DNA of 64,000 nt, taken from Leptodactylus fallax (lineage: Eukaryota; Chordata; Amphibia; Anura; Leptodactylidae). Of the stretch, positions 11,950 through 23,447 are shown one piece after another. The translations under genes were made by a program, and so were the position numbers. Under the pieces are notes generated by a model, which saw nothing but the letters and a program-made list of their open reading frames with translations, made no database searches and had not been told where the DNA came from. The stretch lies in NCBI GenBank assembly GCA_947044405.1, contig CAMRHE010000166.1, positions 2,667,501 to 2,731,500 of the forward strand, read 5' to 3'. Numbering within the stretch: position 1 is the stretch's first letter; every line of letters starts with the position of its first letter.

Positions 11950-12120
11950 TTTGAATCCATCCAAGGGCAACATCTGCATAGAGTTTGTATGTTCTCTCTG
12001 TGTTTGCGAGGATTTCCTCCCACATGCCAAAAATATACTGACAGGTAAATTGGCTACAATTCTACAATGCTCCCTGCATGTGAGAAAAGCGTATTACAAA
12101 TGTTTGTCATTGTCATAGTC
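11950..12120 (+). mobile_element. L2-like LINE 3' fragment
   Basis: Contains the widely conserved vertebrate LINE2-type 3' tail phrase 'gagtttgtatgttctctctg' followed by 'cctcccacatgccaaaaata' and a tail resembling 'aagcgtattacaaatg'. It is non-coding and 5'-truncated. A related tail, 'ttggcgctatataaataaat', is seen at about 13698-13718. Confidence 0.6.
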
Positions 12121-12582
12121 AAGTCTCATTTTCTAACTACAGGGGGTGCAATTTCAATATTTGAATCAGCAAAATTGACCTTATCTCTATTGCCCAACAC
12201 TGGTACTCCACCTTACCAGAGTAATATAGCAACATTAATATAAACCACGGCATATGCTTGTTTGCCTGCGAGAGAACAAACTTCAGTACAGATATTCAAA
12301 ATATATACAAGATATGCTGTTTCAGGAGAGTTAACAAACTGCTCTTTAACATAACCACACTAATGTATAAATATTCACAAAATGACAACATTACCAAGAT
12401 GTTCAATTAAGAGACATTCATTGCAATTCACCTGATAGTCCACGGTGCTCAAAGGGGCATTATATGACACAGTTGCAGTTCATCCCAGGAAGGGCATTTA
12501 AAGGGCTAGTGTCCTTCTTAAGGCTGGTCCTCCTCCACCGCTGTACAAAATAAATGCTGTACTACTAATTTATGCAAAGTAT

Positions 12583-12662
12583 GTTGAACTTTAAGCTTAC
12601 AAAATCATACAGTCTCCCTTGCTTTGAGGACAGTCTGCATGCTCAGCATACACTGTAACTGT
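12583..12662 (+). repeat. 80-bp direct repeat, copy 1
   Basis: Starts gttgaactttaagcttacaa and ends in the 'cagcatacactgtaactgt' phrase. It matches 13620-13699 with only a few substitutions. Nothing in it looks coding. Confidence 0.85.
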
Positions 12663-13092
12663 ATAGGCAGCTGGGTGGAACTGATAGTAATGTGTGGGCC
12701 TACATTACATTTCCTTCCATAATCCCCACAATACCTTCTCACCCACCCAGTCCTCCTCTCTGCAAGCATGCTGCTGGACACAATCCAAAATATTTCTCTG
12801 ATATCATTTCCTTGCCCACACAGTGCTGTTTTACACTTCAGTTAGGACTCAACGTTATGAATACTACATCTAAGACTAAGGTACTTATGTCCATATCCTT
12901 GTGAAGTTTACTACAAATGAAACAATTCAGAAAAATTGCAGCAAAACTCTTAAAGTCACATGTCTGGCAACCTCAGCTATGCTTACAAAGCAGACCAGTT
13001 TACTACTTAACACTTTTAAGACCAAGTTTAGAAGATACCAAAAATAAGGGAAAAAAAAAATCAAATTTCTTTTTCTTCCTCTTGTAATTTAA

Positions 13093-13389
13093 AGGGGTTG
13101 TCCAGGCAAAAATGGACAACCCTTTTAACTTTTAAATCAGCTGGGGGCATTGAAAAAAATTTAAAAAATTCATACTCACTTGTCCCCGATGGTCTGGTGT
13201 CTTCCTGGTGCTTTCCGATTCTTCTGCTCAGACGGCTTCTCCTGGGGCTCTTCCAGAGTTCCGCTGAAGCTGCTGATTGGCCTCAGCGGAGCATCAGGGA
13301 CAGGTGAGTATGAATTTTTTTATTTTTTTCAATGCCCCCGGCTGATTTAAAAGTTGAAAGGGTTGTCCATTTTTTCCTGGACAACCCCT
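13093..13389. mobile_element. Foldback MITE, AGGGGTTGTCC family, TTAA target
   Basis: 297 bp flanked by TTAA (13089-13092 and 13390-13393). The two ends are inverted copies beginning AGGGGTTGTCCAGG, and the arms match for about 110 bp around a GC-richer centre. Other members or fragments are at 24055, 30770-31390, 36137-36425 and 47293-47637. Non-autonomous; the piggyBac-like assignment rests only on the TTAA duplication. Confidence 0.85.
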
Positions 13390-13619
13390 TTAACATAAAT
13401 GGTTTAACCACACCAATTTATATTATAAAATACTCTCTGCATTCTGTGTATATGCATTGTTATTGTATGCGTAATACAGATGGAGGTACAACCAAGGAGA
13501 CAAAAACTACCGACAATCTAATACTTATTTGGATTTGGTATAGGATAGATTCTGTGCTGTGGATTCATTATTACAATCACCCATGATGTCTAGGTAAAAT
13601 GCATACGTCACAGAAAATA

Positions 13620-13699
13620 GTTGAACATTAAGCTTACAAAATCATACAGTCTCCCTTGCTATGAGGACAGTCTGTATGCTCAGCATACACTGTAACTGT
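13620..13699 (+). repeat. 80-bp direct repeat, copy 2
   Basis: Second copy of the block at 12583-12662, 1,037 bp downstream in the same orientation. It runs straight into the LINE-like tail 'ttggcgctatataaataaat', whereas copy 1 does not, so the two copies have different right-hand neighbours. Confidence 0.85.
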
Positions 13700-14138
13700 T
13701 GGCGCTATATAAATAAATAGTCCCTGACAGTTCCGGTGGGTTGAGGGAAGTGTTAAAAGATATTTTTATTTTGCAGTTGTTTTTTATTTATTTTTTATTA
13801 TTATTATTTTTATCTTTGTTTTACTATATATTTATTTTACTTATTTATGTAATTAGTTTACCATTTTCATTTATTTTCACATTTTTCCCCAGTGTCTGGA
13901 GGATAGCATCAAAAAGTCCCTTGTTACATTGACAACGCATCAGGAACCCGAAATAAACTTATAGGAGTGCCAGTGGGGGGTCCCAACACTTCTTACATGT
14001 CGCAGTCTCTATTGACTGTAGCATCAAAAGAGTTAAATGGTCTCAAATTGTGTTGTCAAAACCCATGGGCATTAGAGCAGGATGTCAACTGTATGTTATA
14101 GCTGACACCTCTAAAGGACCAGTGACATCTCCTGACAA

Positions 14139-15968
14139 CAGGGCCGCTGTTGGGGGGGCAGACTGGGCAAATGCTCAGGGCCCCTGTCCCCAAAGGGGCA
14201 TCCGGGATCTGGAAAATCAGGCTTTCAACCTGATGACTTGAATCCAAGGAGCTCCACAGCTGTATCGGCATGCTGTGCTGTGCATGCCAATACTGTTTCA
14301 ACCTGTGAAAGAGGAGGGAGCTGTAAAGTCCCTGCTCTGCCATAGACTGATAGTAACGCATGGGTCGTGGCGCATGTGGCATGATGACGTCACTGCATTG
14401 CGCCACCTGTGCCAGAGTTCGGCTGCTTCACTCATCATGAGATTGCGGTAAGGTAAGTAAAAGATTTATTGTTTTGTGGAAAGGGAAAGGGAATGTGATA
14501 AGGGGGCTGTAATAAGGGGTGACCTATTATTTATAAAAGGGAGAAACTGTTATAAGGGTGGAAACTATTATTTAAAAGGAGGGCTATTATTTATAGTGGG
14601 GGAACTATTAAATAAAAGGGGGCTATTATAAGAGATGTACTATTATATATAGGGGGCTATTGTATATAATTGTCTCCACTTATAATAGTGCTCCTATATA
14701 TTATAGTTTCTCTCTTATAAATAATAACACCTTTATAAATAATAGTTCCCCCCTATATTAGTATAATAATATATAATATTAGTATCTACTTATTATAATA
14801 GCACCCCTTATAAATAGTTCCCCCTTCTTTATAACAGTGTCACCATTATAATAGCCTCCCCTTATATATAATAGTTCCCTCCTTATAATAGCCCCCTTAT
14901 ATAAGTCTCCCCTTTATAATAGCCCTTTATATTAGCTCCTTTCTTATAATAGTCCCCCTTATAATAGCCCTCCTTACATATAACAGTCTCCCCATTATAA
15001 TAGTCCCCATTATAAATAATAGTTCCCCCTTGTAATAGCCCTTCTTATAAGGAGTAAACTATTATAAATAAGAGGGGCTATTATAAGGTTGAAACTATTA
15101 TAAGCAAGGGGGAACTATTATAAGGGGTGTTATAATGGGGAGACTGTTATATATAAGGATCTATTATAAGAGGAAATAATATAAGGAGGGCTATTATTTA
15201 TAAGGGAGGAACTATTATTTATAAGGAGTAGACAGTTATATATAAGGGGAGCTATTATTTATAAGGGAGGAACTATTATATGTCAGGGCTATAAATAATA
15301 ACCCTCTTATATATAACAGTCTCCCCCTTATCATAACCCCCCTTATATTACAGTCTCCCCCTTATAATAGTCTTATATATAAGAGGGCTTTTATAAGGGG
15401 AAACATATATATAAAAGCGGGGCATTATTTATAATTGAGGAACTATTTATGAGAGACCTATAATAAGAGGGAAATTATATAGAAGGCAGCTATTATAAGG
15501 AGAGGAGCTTTTATTTGTAAGAGGGAAACTTTATAATGGGGTATTGTTAAAGGGGCTAATATTTATAATGGCGGTGTTATTGTTAAAAGGGCTATTATTT
15601 ATACGGTGGGTTTTATTTATATGGGGGCTATTACTGATAATGGGAACTATTATTTATGAGAGGGATATTATTAATAAGGATGAACTATTTATAAGGTAGC
15701 ACTATTATTTATAAGTTGACTATTATAGATAAGGGGGACTATAACAGATACGGAGCGCTAGTTATAAACAGGGACTATGATTTATAAGGAAGCACTATAA
15801 CAACTGATGAGGGGGGCAAAAGTCTATTAGGTGGTACAAGGGTGGTCATTTAAAGTGTGTGTGAGCAAAAGGAGGCATTATTAAAGGGGCCTCCTTCTGA
15901 ATTCACAAGCATTTGGGACCCCGCTTTTAATTTTGCCCAGGGCCACAGTTTGACTAAAACCGGCCCTG
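14139..15968. mobile_element. hAT-like non-autonomous element filled with minisatellite
   Basis: Starts CAGGGCCGCTG and ends with the complement of CAGGGCCGGTTTTAGTC, flanked by a perfect 8-bp duplication CCTGACAA (14131-14138 and 15969-15976). These are hAT hallmarks. Of its 1,830 bp, roughly 14470-15790 is degenerate tandem repeat (separate entry). There is no transposase reading frame. Confidence 0.85.
14470..15790. repeat. Degenerate TATAAGGGG / CCCCTTATA minisatellite in alternating orientation
   Basis: Many short units of about 15-25 bp built on CTATTATAAGGGGGA. The strand of the G-rich motif switches several times: G-rich on plus at about 14480-14660, C-rich at about 14670-15045, G-rich at 15046-15290, C-rich at 15295-15375, then G-rich to 15790. 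The array can therefore form large imperfect cruciforms. No coding potential. Confidence 0.85.
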
Positions 15969-16099
15969 CCTGACAACTCTCATGCAAAATGAGCATTGAG
16001 TCTGGCACTGGTTTGCTCCCATAACCCGGCTATAACATTTTCAGGGGCTTTTTTGAACACTACTATAGGTATCCTTAGCAAAGGTTAGTTATGCCGAGG

Positions 16100-17360
16100 A
16101 TACTTTGTGAGTTCAGTTTCCCGGCATGGATTTTCAGTGGAATGGTAGACAGATTACATAGTAGATGAGTTGGGGTGAAGACACAGGTCCACCAAGTCCA
16201 AGCTATAAGCCTAATGTTTTGATTCAGACAAAGGCAAAAAAAAAAAAAACCCATGAGACTTATGCCAATTGCTCTATGTGAGGTGAAAAAAATCACTTCC
16301 CGACTCCAATCTGGCAATCAGTATAAAACCCTGGATCAACTTGTCCTTAGCAAAATCTAAAACCCATAACCCATAATATTTTCCTGTTCGAGAAAGGCAT
16401 CCATGTCCTCTTTGAAATTGCACAATGAATCCACCATCGCCAAATCCTGTGGCAGTGAGTTCCATAGCGTTCCATACTGTTCTTACAGTAAAGAATCCCC
16501 GTCTATGTTGCTGGTGAAATTTTCTCTCCTCTAGATGTAGAGGATGTCCCCTTTCACTGTCACTGGCCTAGGAGTAAAAAGATTAGAAAGTTCTTTGTGC
16601 CGTCCCTTCGTGTATTTGTACATTGTTAGTAGGTCTACCCATAAACGTCTTTTTTCTAAACTAAATAATGCCAAGTTTGTTAAACTATCATTGTACTCCA
16701 ATCCACCCATTACCCTAATAAGCTTCGTCACTCTTATCTGCACTCTCTCTAGCTCAATTATGTCCTTCTTGTATACTGGGGCTCAAAATTGTGTGCAATA
16801 GGGTGGCCGTATCAGTGATTTGTATAGAGGCATAACTATGTTATTGTCATGAGAATCTATGCTTCTTTTGATGCATCCCATAATTTTATTTGCCTTGGCG
16901 GTACAGTATGAAAAACCTTTGAAAAGTCGAGATACACCACATCTACTGCATTACTCATATCCAGTCTACATCTGACCACTTCATAGCTGATCAGATTAGT
17001 CTAACAAGGCTCATAAACCCATGCTGATTGGGTGTTATAAGATTACACTGAGATACTCCAGGATAGCATCTCTTAAAAAAAACCTTCAAATATCTTACCC
17101 ATCACGGAGGTCAAACTTACTGGCCTATATTTTCCAGGCTCACTTTTAGACCCTTTTTTGAATATTGACACCACATTTGCTATGCGCCAATCATGTGGAA
17201 CAGACCCAGTCATTACTGAATTATCTATATCTAAATATTAGATATAAGGGTCTGTCTATCACTGTGCATAATTCCTCAGAACTTGGGGCTGTATGCCATC
17301 TGGACATGGAGATTTCTCTATTTCAGTGTTTTGAAGGTGGCACCACAGTTACTCTAGGAC
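16100..17360 (-). pseudogene. CR1-like LINE, reverse transcriptase and 3' part
   Basis: Read on the minus strand this encodes KKGSKSEPGKYRPVSLTSV, the fingers motif of CR1-clade reverse transcriptase, at about 17090-17160. It is followed by YLDFSKVFHTVP (canonical YLDFSKAFDTV), with the RT palm largely deleted, and then the C-terminal region at 16531-16743, where FSLEKRRLWVDLLTMYKY is typical of the family. The 3' end comes after a GPVSSPQLIYYVI-like stretch near 16130. Many frameshifts and stops mean it is inactive. It is the downstream part of the LINE whose endonuclease piece lies at 23448-24048. Confidence 0.85.
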
Positions 17361-18617
17361 TAACCCCTTAATGACGCAGGGTAGTTTGTATGTTAATGCT
17401 TGGCGGCTTTTTTCATATCCCCCCCCCCCCAGTCTTCCAAAATTCATAACTTTTTTATTTTTCTGTTGATATAGCTATGTGAGGGCTTATTCTTTGAATG
17501 ACAAGTTGTAATTTCATTTGCCACCATTTTTGGGTACAAATAATGTTTTGATTAGCTTTTATTTACATTTTTGGGGGGTCCATGTAAAATAATACACAAT
17601 TCTATCATAATTTTTTGCATTTTGTTTTTACAGCGTTCACTCTGCATTAAAAATGACATGGCAGCTCTGTCTGGCGGCTCATTACGACTACGACAATAGC
17701 ATATTTATAATGGTTTTTATTACGTTTTACCAATTTTACAAATAAAACGTCACTTTTTGAAAATTAGCGATTTTCCTAGGGTTACCATATTCTAATGCCT
17801 ATAACTTTTTTACTGTATTGTTGACGGACATATTTCAGGGCTCTTTATTTGTGGGACAAGTTGTACTTTTTATTGGTACCAATGTTTGGTATGTATGAAT
17901 TTCTGATCACTTTTTATTGTTATTTTTTTTTGGACATATTTCAGGGCTCTTTATTTGTGGGACAAGTTGTACTTTTTATTGGTACCAATGTTTGGTATGT
18001 ATGAATTTCTGATCACTTTTTATTGTTATTTTGGGGAAAGCAAATTGACCAAAATGCATTAATTTGTGCATTGCAGTATATTTTTTTTATGGTATTCACC
18101 GTATAGGATAATTAACACTATTTTTGGATAGTGGGGACTTATAAGCCCGTGGGGATACCTAACATGTTTGTTTATTTTAATTCTTTTGACATTATATATT
18201 TTTTAAATATAAAGGTGTTTTTTATTTATTTTTTATTATTTGTTTATTTATTTTTGTGTGTTTTTGCTGTGTGTGTGTTTTTTCACTTTCTACATGTCCC
18301 ACAACGGGACTTGAAGCTGGGATCTCAGATCCCCTGTGTAATATCCTGCAATACATTGTATTGCAGAACATTGCATAGCAGTTCCTATTGGAACTATGCA
18401 TAGACAGTCAGGAGGCCTCCTGGCTGCCATGGCAACTCCTTGAAACCCTTACACTTATCGTAGGGGGTTAATCCACTGGAGTATCTTCCGACTTTGGCGG
18501 CTGGTCCTGCTCTCGGCTGTGTTACACAGCCGAGTTCCAGAAGTAATGACGCAAGCACAGTCTCTGTGCCCACGGCAATACAGAGTATATTATGGCGCTG
18601 GGCATTAAGGGGTTAAA
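17361..18617. mobile_element. Repeat with TAACCCCTTAATG inverted ends, inserted in the CR1 LINE
   Basis: The left end reads TAACCCCTTAATGACGCAGG. The right end is the complement of TTAACCCCTTAATGCCCAGC. CR1 sequence lies on both sides. The inside is T-rich, with phrases such as 'acttttttatttttctgttg', and contains a 106-bp tandem duplication. The same end is found at about 9594. No transposase is seen. It is probably a non-autonomous DNA transposon with a TTAA-like target; class uncertain. Confidence 0.65.
17826..18032 (+). repeat. 106-bp tandem duplication
   Basis: The block starting ggacatatttcagggctctt at 17826 is repeated at 17932 without visible change until it runs into different sequence at about 18033. 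The near-identity suggests a recent slippage or unequal exchange. Confidence 0.95.
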
Positions 18618-18996
18618 CAGGTGATATTTAATGGAGCATTTACATTACCCCTAATCATGTCCTTGGTCATTGGATTTTCTTGTTTAAATACAGTAGAGAA
18701 AGAGGCATTTAATAGATTTGAGAGGGCCCACATTGTCAGTTTTTATTTTCTTATTATTTATGTAATTGAAGAATAATTTTGGATTATTTTTACTTTCCTT
18801 GGCAATTATTCTCTCAGCCTCAATCTTTTCCTCCTTTTTTTGTCTTTTATACAATTTATTTTTCTCTTAATTTTTTAATGCTGAGTCACTACCATCTTGT
18901 TTTAGTACTTTCAATCCTTCCTTTTTATCCCTCCTTACCATTTTTGTTAGCCAGATTGGTTTTCTATGATTTTTTTACCTGCTTAGTCCCATAAGG
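18618..18996 (-). pseudogene. CR1-like LINE, middle fragment
   Basis: AT-rich antisense CR1 sequence between endonuclease and RT, lying between the TTAA-type repeat and the DIRS element. It carries blocks that fit the CR1 linker (for example 'aaatacagtagagaaagagg' and 'gcaattattctctcagcctc'). Its call rests partly on position between the two clear CR1 pieces. No open frame. Confidence 0.6.
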
Positions 18997-19929
18997 TATG
19001 TTTCCCTTTCATCCCACAGCAGCACAATACTTGGGTATTTCTGCCCCTGTGTGCTGGTAGGACAGAATAAAATTTTTAATGAACAAACAAATGGTTAAAT
19101 ATTAACCCCTCCCCCTCCTCAATATAAGGAAGGAAGTACCTGTCCTGTGTTGGTGGGAAAGTTGGAGGGAAGGTTATTCCTTTCCTATAGGGAGTTTATT
19201 CAGATTTCTGGCTGACTTTCCCCGCCTCACTCCTGTTTGAGTTTGTTTTGTCTATCCTCCTGTGTGAGGATTCTTTTTCTGTCTTTGGTTCCTGTTGGAA
19301 CAAAATACAAAGGTTAAAACTCCTTGTCTGTCTTTCCTGCCTCTGCTGCTTAGTCTGCTTACCTGCAGGGAAAGACCTTTTTTCAGCTGTTGCTTATAAT
19401 GGGCGGGCAGACAAGTCCGCTGCCTTTAGTGTCCGCTCTGAACCCTTGCAGCTATATGTAAGCCTTGCATTGCTTGTTTTATTGCGATGCACGGCGTTTC
19501 CTGCTACTTCTCTCAAGTTCCCGTGTGTGGGGGCGCTGGAGTCCAGAGTATGCTGGCTTGCATACGTGATGACATCATTGAACCTCTTTCGGGTCTCCAG
19601 AGTCAGGTCTCTCTTTCTTCCCCCTGCCTGTATTGGTTGAACTGCTAGGAAATCTTTTTTTTCCTTAACTTCCGCCATTTTTTCATAAAATCTGTGCAGG
19701 GCAGCCTTTTTCTTCCAAAAAAAAAAAGTGAAGAGAAATAAAGAGCTTTTATTCTCTGTGTAACCTGTCACAGGTAGTGGGAGAGTCTTTTCTCTCCATT
19801 TTTTTCTATATAAGTCTTCTGCTTCCTTTCCTCTGCCTCTTTGTTGTTTGGCAGAGAGTGTGCATGATGTGCATTCTAGTTCAACAGACTTGTACTGTTG
19901 TTGCGTTTTTTCTGGCTTTCTTGCTATTT

Positions 19930-20730
19930 ACTCTTACACTTGCGGTAAAATGTCATCCTCTGCGTCTGGTGGTAATGAGTCCTTCAGGAAAGTCTGCGTC
20001 TAGGCACAAACATCTAACCTGTCGCTCCTGTGAAATTCCCTTGCCTTGTCTGAGGATTCGTATACGGATATAGCAAAACTGCTTTTTCCTTTGGAGAAAA
20101 TTCAGAGATTATTGAAGTCCATCAGGTCAGGGGACCATGATGTTGACCGAGGGGAAGCCTCTAGTTCCACCTCTAGGGGGCCTAGGGCCTTCAAAATGGA
20201 AGACATGCTTAAAAGAGGTATGTCCACAGAGTGGAAACACCCAGAGAAGTCCTGCGTGTTATCCAAGAGGTACAAGACACTCTTCCCAATAGCTGAGGAC
20301 CAGTTTGGGACTTTGGTCCTCCACCTAAGCTTGACATGGCGGTCGCCAAATTGTCCTGGTGAACACTTGTACCCTCTGAGGACGGGTCTATCCTGTAGGA
20401 TCCCATGGACCACAGGACAGAGTGCTCCCTAAGGAAACCGTATTTGGCTTTCTCTGCACAGTGTTTGATTGGTATCACTACTAGTGAGGTAGCCAAGAAG
20501 CTGTCTCCCGGGACGAATTGGTGTCCTCTTTGAAGGGTATTGCCCTTGAGGTGGATTACCTCAATGAAGCCTCTCTTCTCCAGGTGAAGTTATCTGCCAA
20601 GTCTAGGGCCTTGACTATGGCTGCCCGTCGCCCCCTATGGTTAAAACCTTGGAGGGCGGATTATGCCTCAAAATTTTATACTTGCGGGTTGCCATACGAA
20701 CCAGGTAAGTTATTCGGGCCCGGTTACGGC
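19930..20730 (+). pseudogene. DIRS gag-like region, decayed
   Basis: Weakly coding segment upstream of the reverse transcriptase. A Ser-rich stretch near 20130-20180, the LSKRYKTLFPIAED segment around 20250-20300, and a later EVAKKLSPG stretch in another frame fit DIRS gag-like ORFs by position. Frame changes near 20430 and a stop near 20530 break it. I recognise it by context more than by motif. Confidence 0.55.
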
Positions 20731-20759
20731 ATAAATTTGACTGTGCCTCCCCAGGAAAG

Positions 20760-21345
20760 ATTTATATAGACCTCTCGACTCCCTGCTGTCCATCACAAGA
20801 CTCCAGAGTACTCAGCAAGGAGATTTCATGGCAACTCTGAAGCTAAAGGACATATACCTCCATGTCCCTATTCTTCCTGCTCACAGGAAATAACTAAGAA
20901 TTGCAGTGGTTGTAGAGGGTCGGCTGAGACACCTTCAATTTACCGCACTTCCATTCTGGATAATGTCAGCAGCCTACGTATTCACCAAGGTGTTATCCGC
21001 AGTAGCTGAGTCTCTGAGAATCCAAGGGATCATGATTATTCCTTATCTGGAAGACTGGCTGTTAAAAGTCTCTTCAAGAGAAGGCCTACTTACAGCATCT
21101 ATCCACCTTGGTAAATGTTCTCCAACAGTTGGGTTGGATTATAAATTGGGAAAAGTCCCAAATGTCTCCAGCAACCCAGAAGATACTTCTAGGATTCATT
21201 ATCAATTCAGACCTAATGAGAGTATCTCTTCCTTCCTCCAGAAGGGAAAGAATAATCAAGGCCGCAAAATTCCTATTGGTTCCTTGGCTCGTGTCAGACT
21301 GATGTCGTCTGCTACAGAGTCAGTTCCTTGGGTGCTATGACATCT
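20760..21345 (+). pseudogene. DIRS reverse transcriptase, catalytically degenerate
   Basis: The palm begins with ATLKLKDIYLHVPI (aspartate retained), followed by a TAA stop at the AHRK segment near 20890. LQFTALPFWIMSAAYVFTKV then follows, and the catalytic box reads PYLEDWLL where DIRS enzymes have YLDDW, so one of the two adjacent aspartates is lost. A frameshift near 21108 moves the rest (LQQLGWIINWEKSQMSP, LGFIINSD) into another frame. It would copy element RNA into DNA if intact; this copy cannot. Confidence 0.88.
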
Positions 21346-21497
21346 TCCCCCCGCTGCAGAGAGAAGTCCTGACGGCCTGGAATCACAAAACCAGCGGACT
21401 AGACAGAAGTTGTTTCCTGTCTCAGGAAGCCCGTTCATCCCTCAGGTGGTGGATTCTGCTAAGAGACGGAAAGTCCATAGTCCAGCCTCGCTGGATC

Positions 21498-21990
21498 TTG
21501 TTGACTACGGATGCATCACTCACAGGTTGGGGAGCCCACCTAAACAACATTGCAGCCCAAGGGTCTTGGAATTTCCTCGAGAAAATGATGTCATCCAGTT
21601 GGAGAGAACTCCGAGCGGTACGTTTAGCACTACTTCACTTTGCCGCCCAGTTGAGAGACAAGGCAGTCCGAGTGAGATCGGACAATATGACAACCGTCCT
21701 TTACTTGAACAAGCAGGCAGGAACTCGGTCACAACCCCTTCTAAGCGAAGTGGGGAAGATCTTGAGTTGGGCAGAGAAGAACCTAAACCCGTCTTTCTGC
21801 CGTACATATCCGAGTGTTACTGAATATAGTCGTGGCATCACTGTTCCACAGGAATGGTCTCTCCACCCAGAGGTCCTTCAAGCAATCACCCTGAAATGGG
21901 GTCATCCAGAGGTAGACCTGATGACACCCAGACTCAATGCCAAGGTAGAGAAGTTCTGCTCTATACAAGGAGGACAATCCCTTAGCTGTG
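21498..21990 (+). pseudogene. DIRS RNase H domain
   Basis: An open frame with RNase H motifs in order: TTDASLTGWGAHL (first Asp), SSWRELRAVRLAL (Glu), VRSDNMTTVLYLNKQAG (Asp) and a downstream HPEVDLMTPRLNAK stretch typical of the DIRS/Ngaro group. The catalytic residues are preserved even though the neighbouring RT is damaged. It continues out of frame toward the recombinase. Confidence 0.88.
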
Positions 21991-22289
21991 GATGCCCTGT
22001 CCATCCCTTGGAGGTTCAGGCTGGCATACATATTCCCTCTAAACCTTCATGATACCAATTGTATTGATGAGGATCAGACAGGTCCAAGTCTCTGTAATCG
22101 CCATCATTCCATTCTGGACAAGGAGGTCTTGGTTTTCCCTTCTCATAAAGATGAGTCACGGGATATATTTGAGGCATCCCCCAATTCAGAACCTGGTGTC
22201 TCGGGGGTCCAGGCCCTGCCAGGATCTGAAATCCTACAATCTGACAGCCTGGAGGTTGACCAGTCCCTATTATGATCTAAGGGACTCTC

Positions 22290-22850
22290 GGGAGCCGTCC
22301 TAAGTACTCTCTCTCTCTCACTAGAACAGAGTCTACGAATAAGAACTATGCCCGGATTCGGAACATCTTCATCTCCTGGGCATCAAGCAAAGACTTTTGA
22401 GAGCTCCAATCCCTCCATTCCAGAGATCCTGGAATTCCTTCAGGATGGCTTGGACAAAGGCCTTAGTCCTTCCACTTTGAAGGTTCAAGTTGCAGCCTTG
22501 TAAGCCTGCTTAGGTAAGCAGTTTTCCATAAACCCGCTGGTTATAAGGTTTTTTAAGGGTGCATCCAGGCTCAGTCCGCCTGTTACCCACCCAATTCCCC
22601 ATTGGGATTTGTCTATAGTTTTGAAGGGGTTATGGGATTTCCCCTTTGAGCCTCTGGGAGAGGTTGATGTTAAATTTTTTACACTGAAAACAGTGTTTTT
22701 ATTGGCCATAACTTCAGCTAAGAGAGTTGGAAAACTTCAGGCTTTATTTTCGGTAGAACCTCACATATACTTCCATCCGGATAGAGTGCAATTAAGGTTT
22801 ATGCCAGGGCTCCTCCCTAAGGTACCCTCATAATCTAACTTGAACCAAGT
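22290..22850 (+). pseudogene. DIRS tyrosine recombinase, truncated
   Basis: The N-terminal SAM-like core binding part is visible (PEILEFLQDGLDKGLSPSTL, then a VAAL*ACLGKQF segment with an in-frame TAA). The catalytic domain then starts with VFLLAITSAKRVGKLQAL, where the arginine matches the first catalytic Arg of tyrosine recombinases. The reading frame ends near 22830, and the remaining His-x-x-Arg and Tyr boxes are not recognisable, so the domain is incomplete. It normally integrates the circular DNA intermediate without target duplication. Confidence 0.85.
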
Positions 22851-23139
22851 TATTTCTTACCAGTCTTCTATCCCAGTATGTCAACCCCAGAGGCATTTAA
22901 CATTCATTCCCTGGATGTTGCCAGATGTCTCAGAATTTATATTCTGCCTTTAAGAGGTAGAATGACTTTATATTTTGCCTTTAAGCGGTCGGAGAATCAG
23001 TTCAGTAGCTTCTTGAAGCTCTCTGTATACCTTTGTAAATCATTATAAATTTAATACCGGGGTACGAAGGCCATTTCCTTTGGCTGTTCTGTTTTAAGTT
23101 CTATTCTTCAAGAGGGCCCTCCCTAGGGTTCTTCTTGCT

Positions 23140-23228
23140 AGATCCCCAGTATTGTGCTGCTGTGGGACGAAAGGGAAGCATAGATTATTATGTTAATCTG
23201 TTTTACCTTAGTCTCAAAAGCAGCACAA
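23140..23228. repeat. DIRS internal complementary region
   Basis: The part starting 'agtattgtgctgctgtggga' is the complement of the outer left terminus (about 18997-19040). The following 'gattattatgttaatctgtt' block is the complement of the outer right terminus (about 23395-23446). This defines both outer ends of the element. Confidence 0.85.
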
Positions 23229-23447
23229 GGCTCCCTCCCTATGTGTTATGTATTTGTCTTTATAATTACAGTTGGTTGGTTGTTACTTCCTTCCTTATAT
23301 TGAGGACGGGGAGAGGTTAATATTTTACCATTTGTTTGTTCATTAAAAATTCCATTCTGTCCTACCAGCACACAGGGGCAGAAATACCCCAGTATTGTGC
23401 TACTGTTGGGACTAAGGGAAAAGAGATTAACATCATAATCTATGCTT

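Larger units (their letters stand above)
18997..23447 (+). mobile_element. DIRS-type tyrosine-recombinase retrotransposon
   Basis: The termini are inverted repeats of about 140-150 bp (about 19000-19140 and 23280-23446), each carrying 'gggtatttctgcccctgtgt' or its complement. Near 23140-23228 is an internal complementary region: its first half complements the outer left end and its second half complements the outer right end, the junction arrangement used by DIRS elements to regenerate termini from a circle. Coding order is gag-like, reverse transcriptase, RNase H, tyrosine recombinase. There is no target duplication, as expected. At about 4.45 kb it is short for the group and carries internal deletions. 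It sits inside the CR1 LINE. Confidence 0.9.

Noticed and set aside
13741..13932. Hydrophobic 63-residue frame resembling a membrane protein
   Set aside because: A product of T-rich low-complexity DNA; the same applies to frames at 18131-18403 and 18779-18994.
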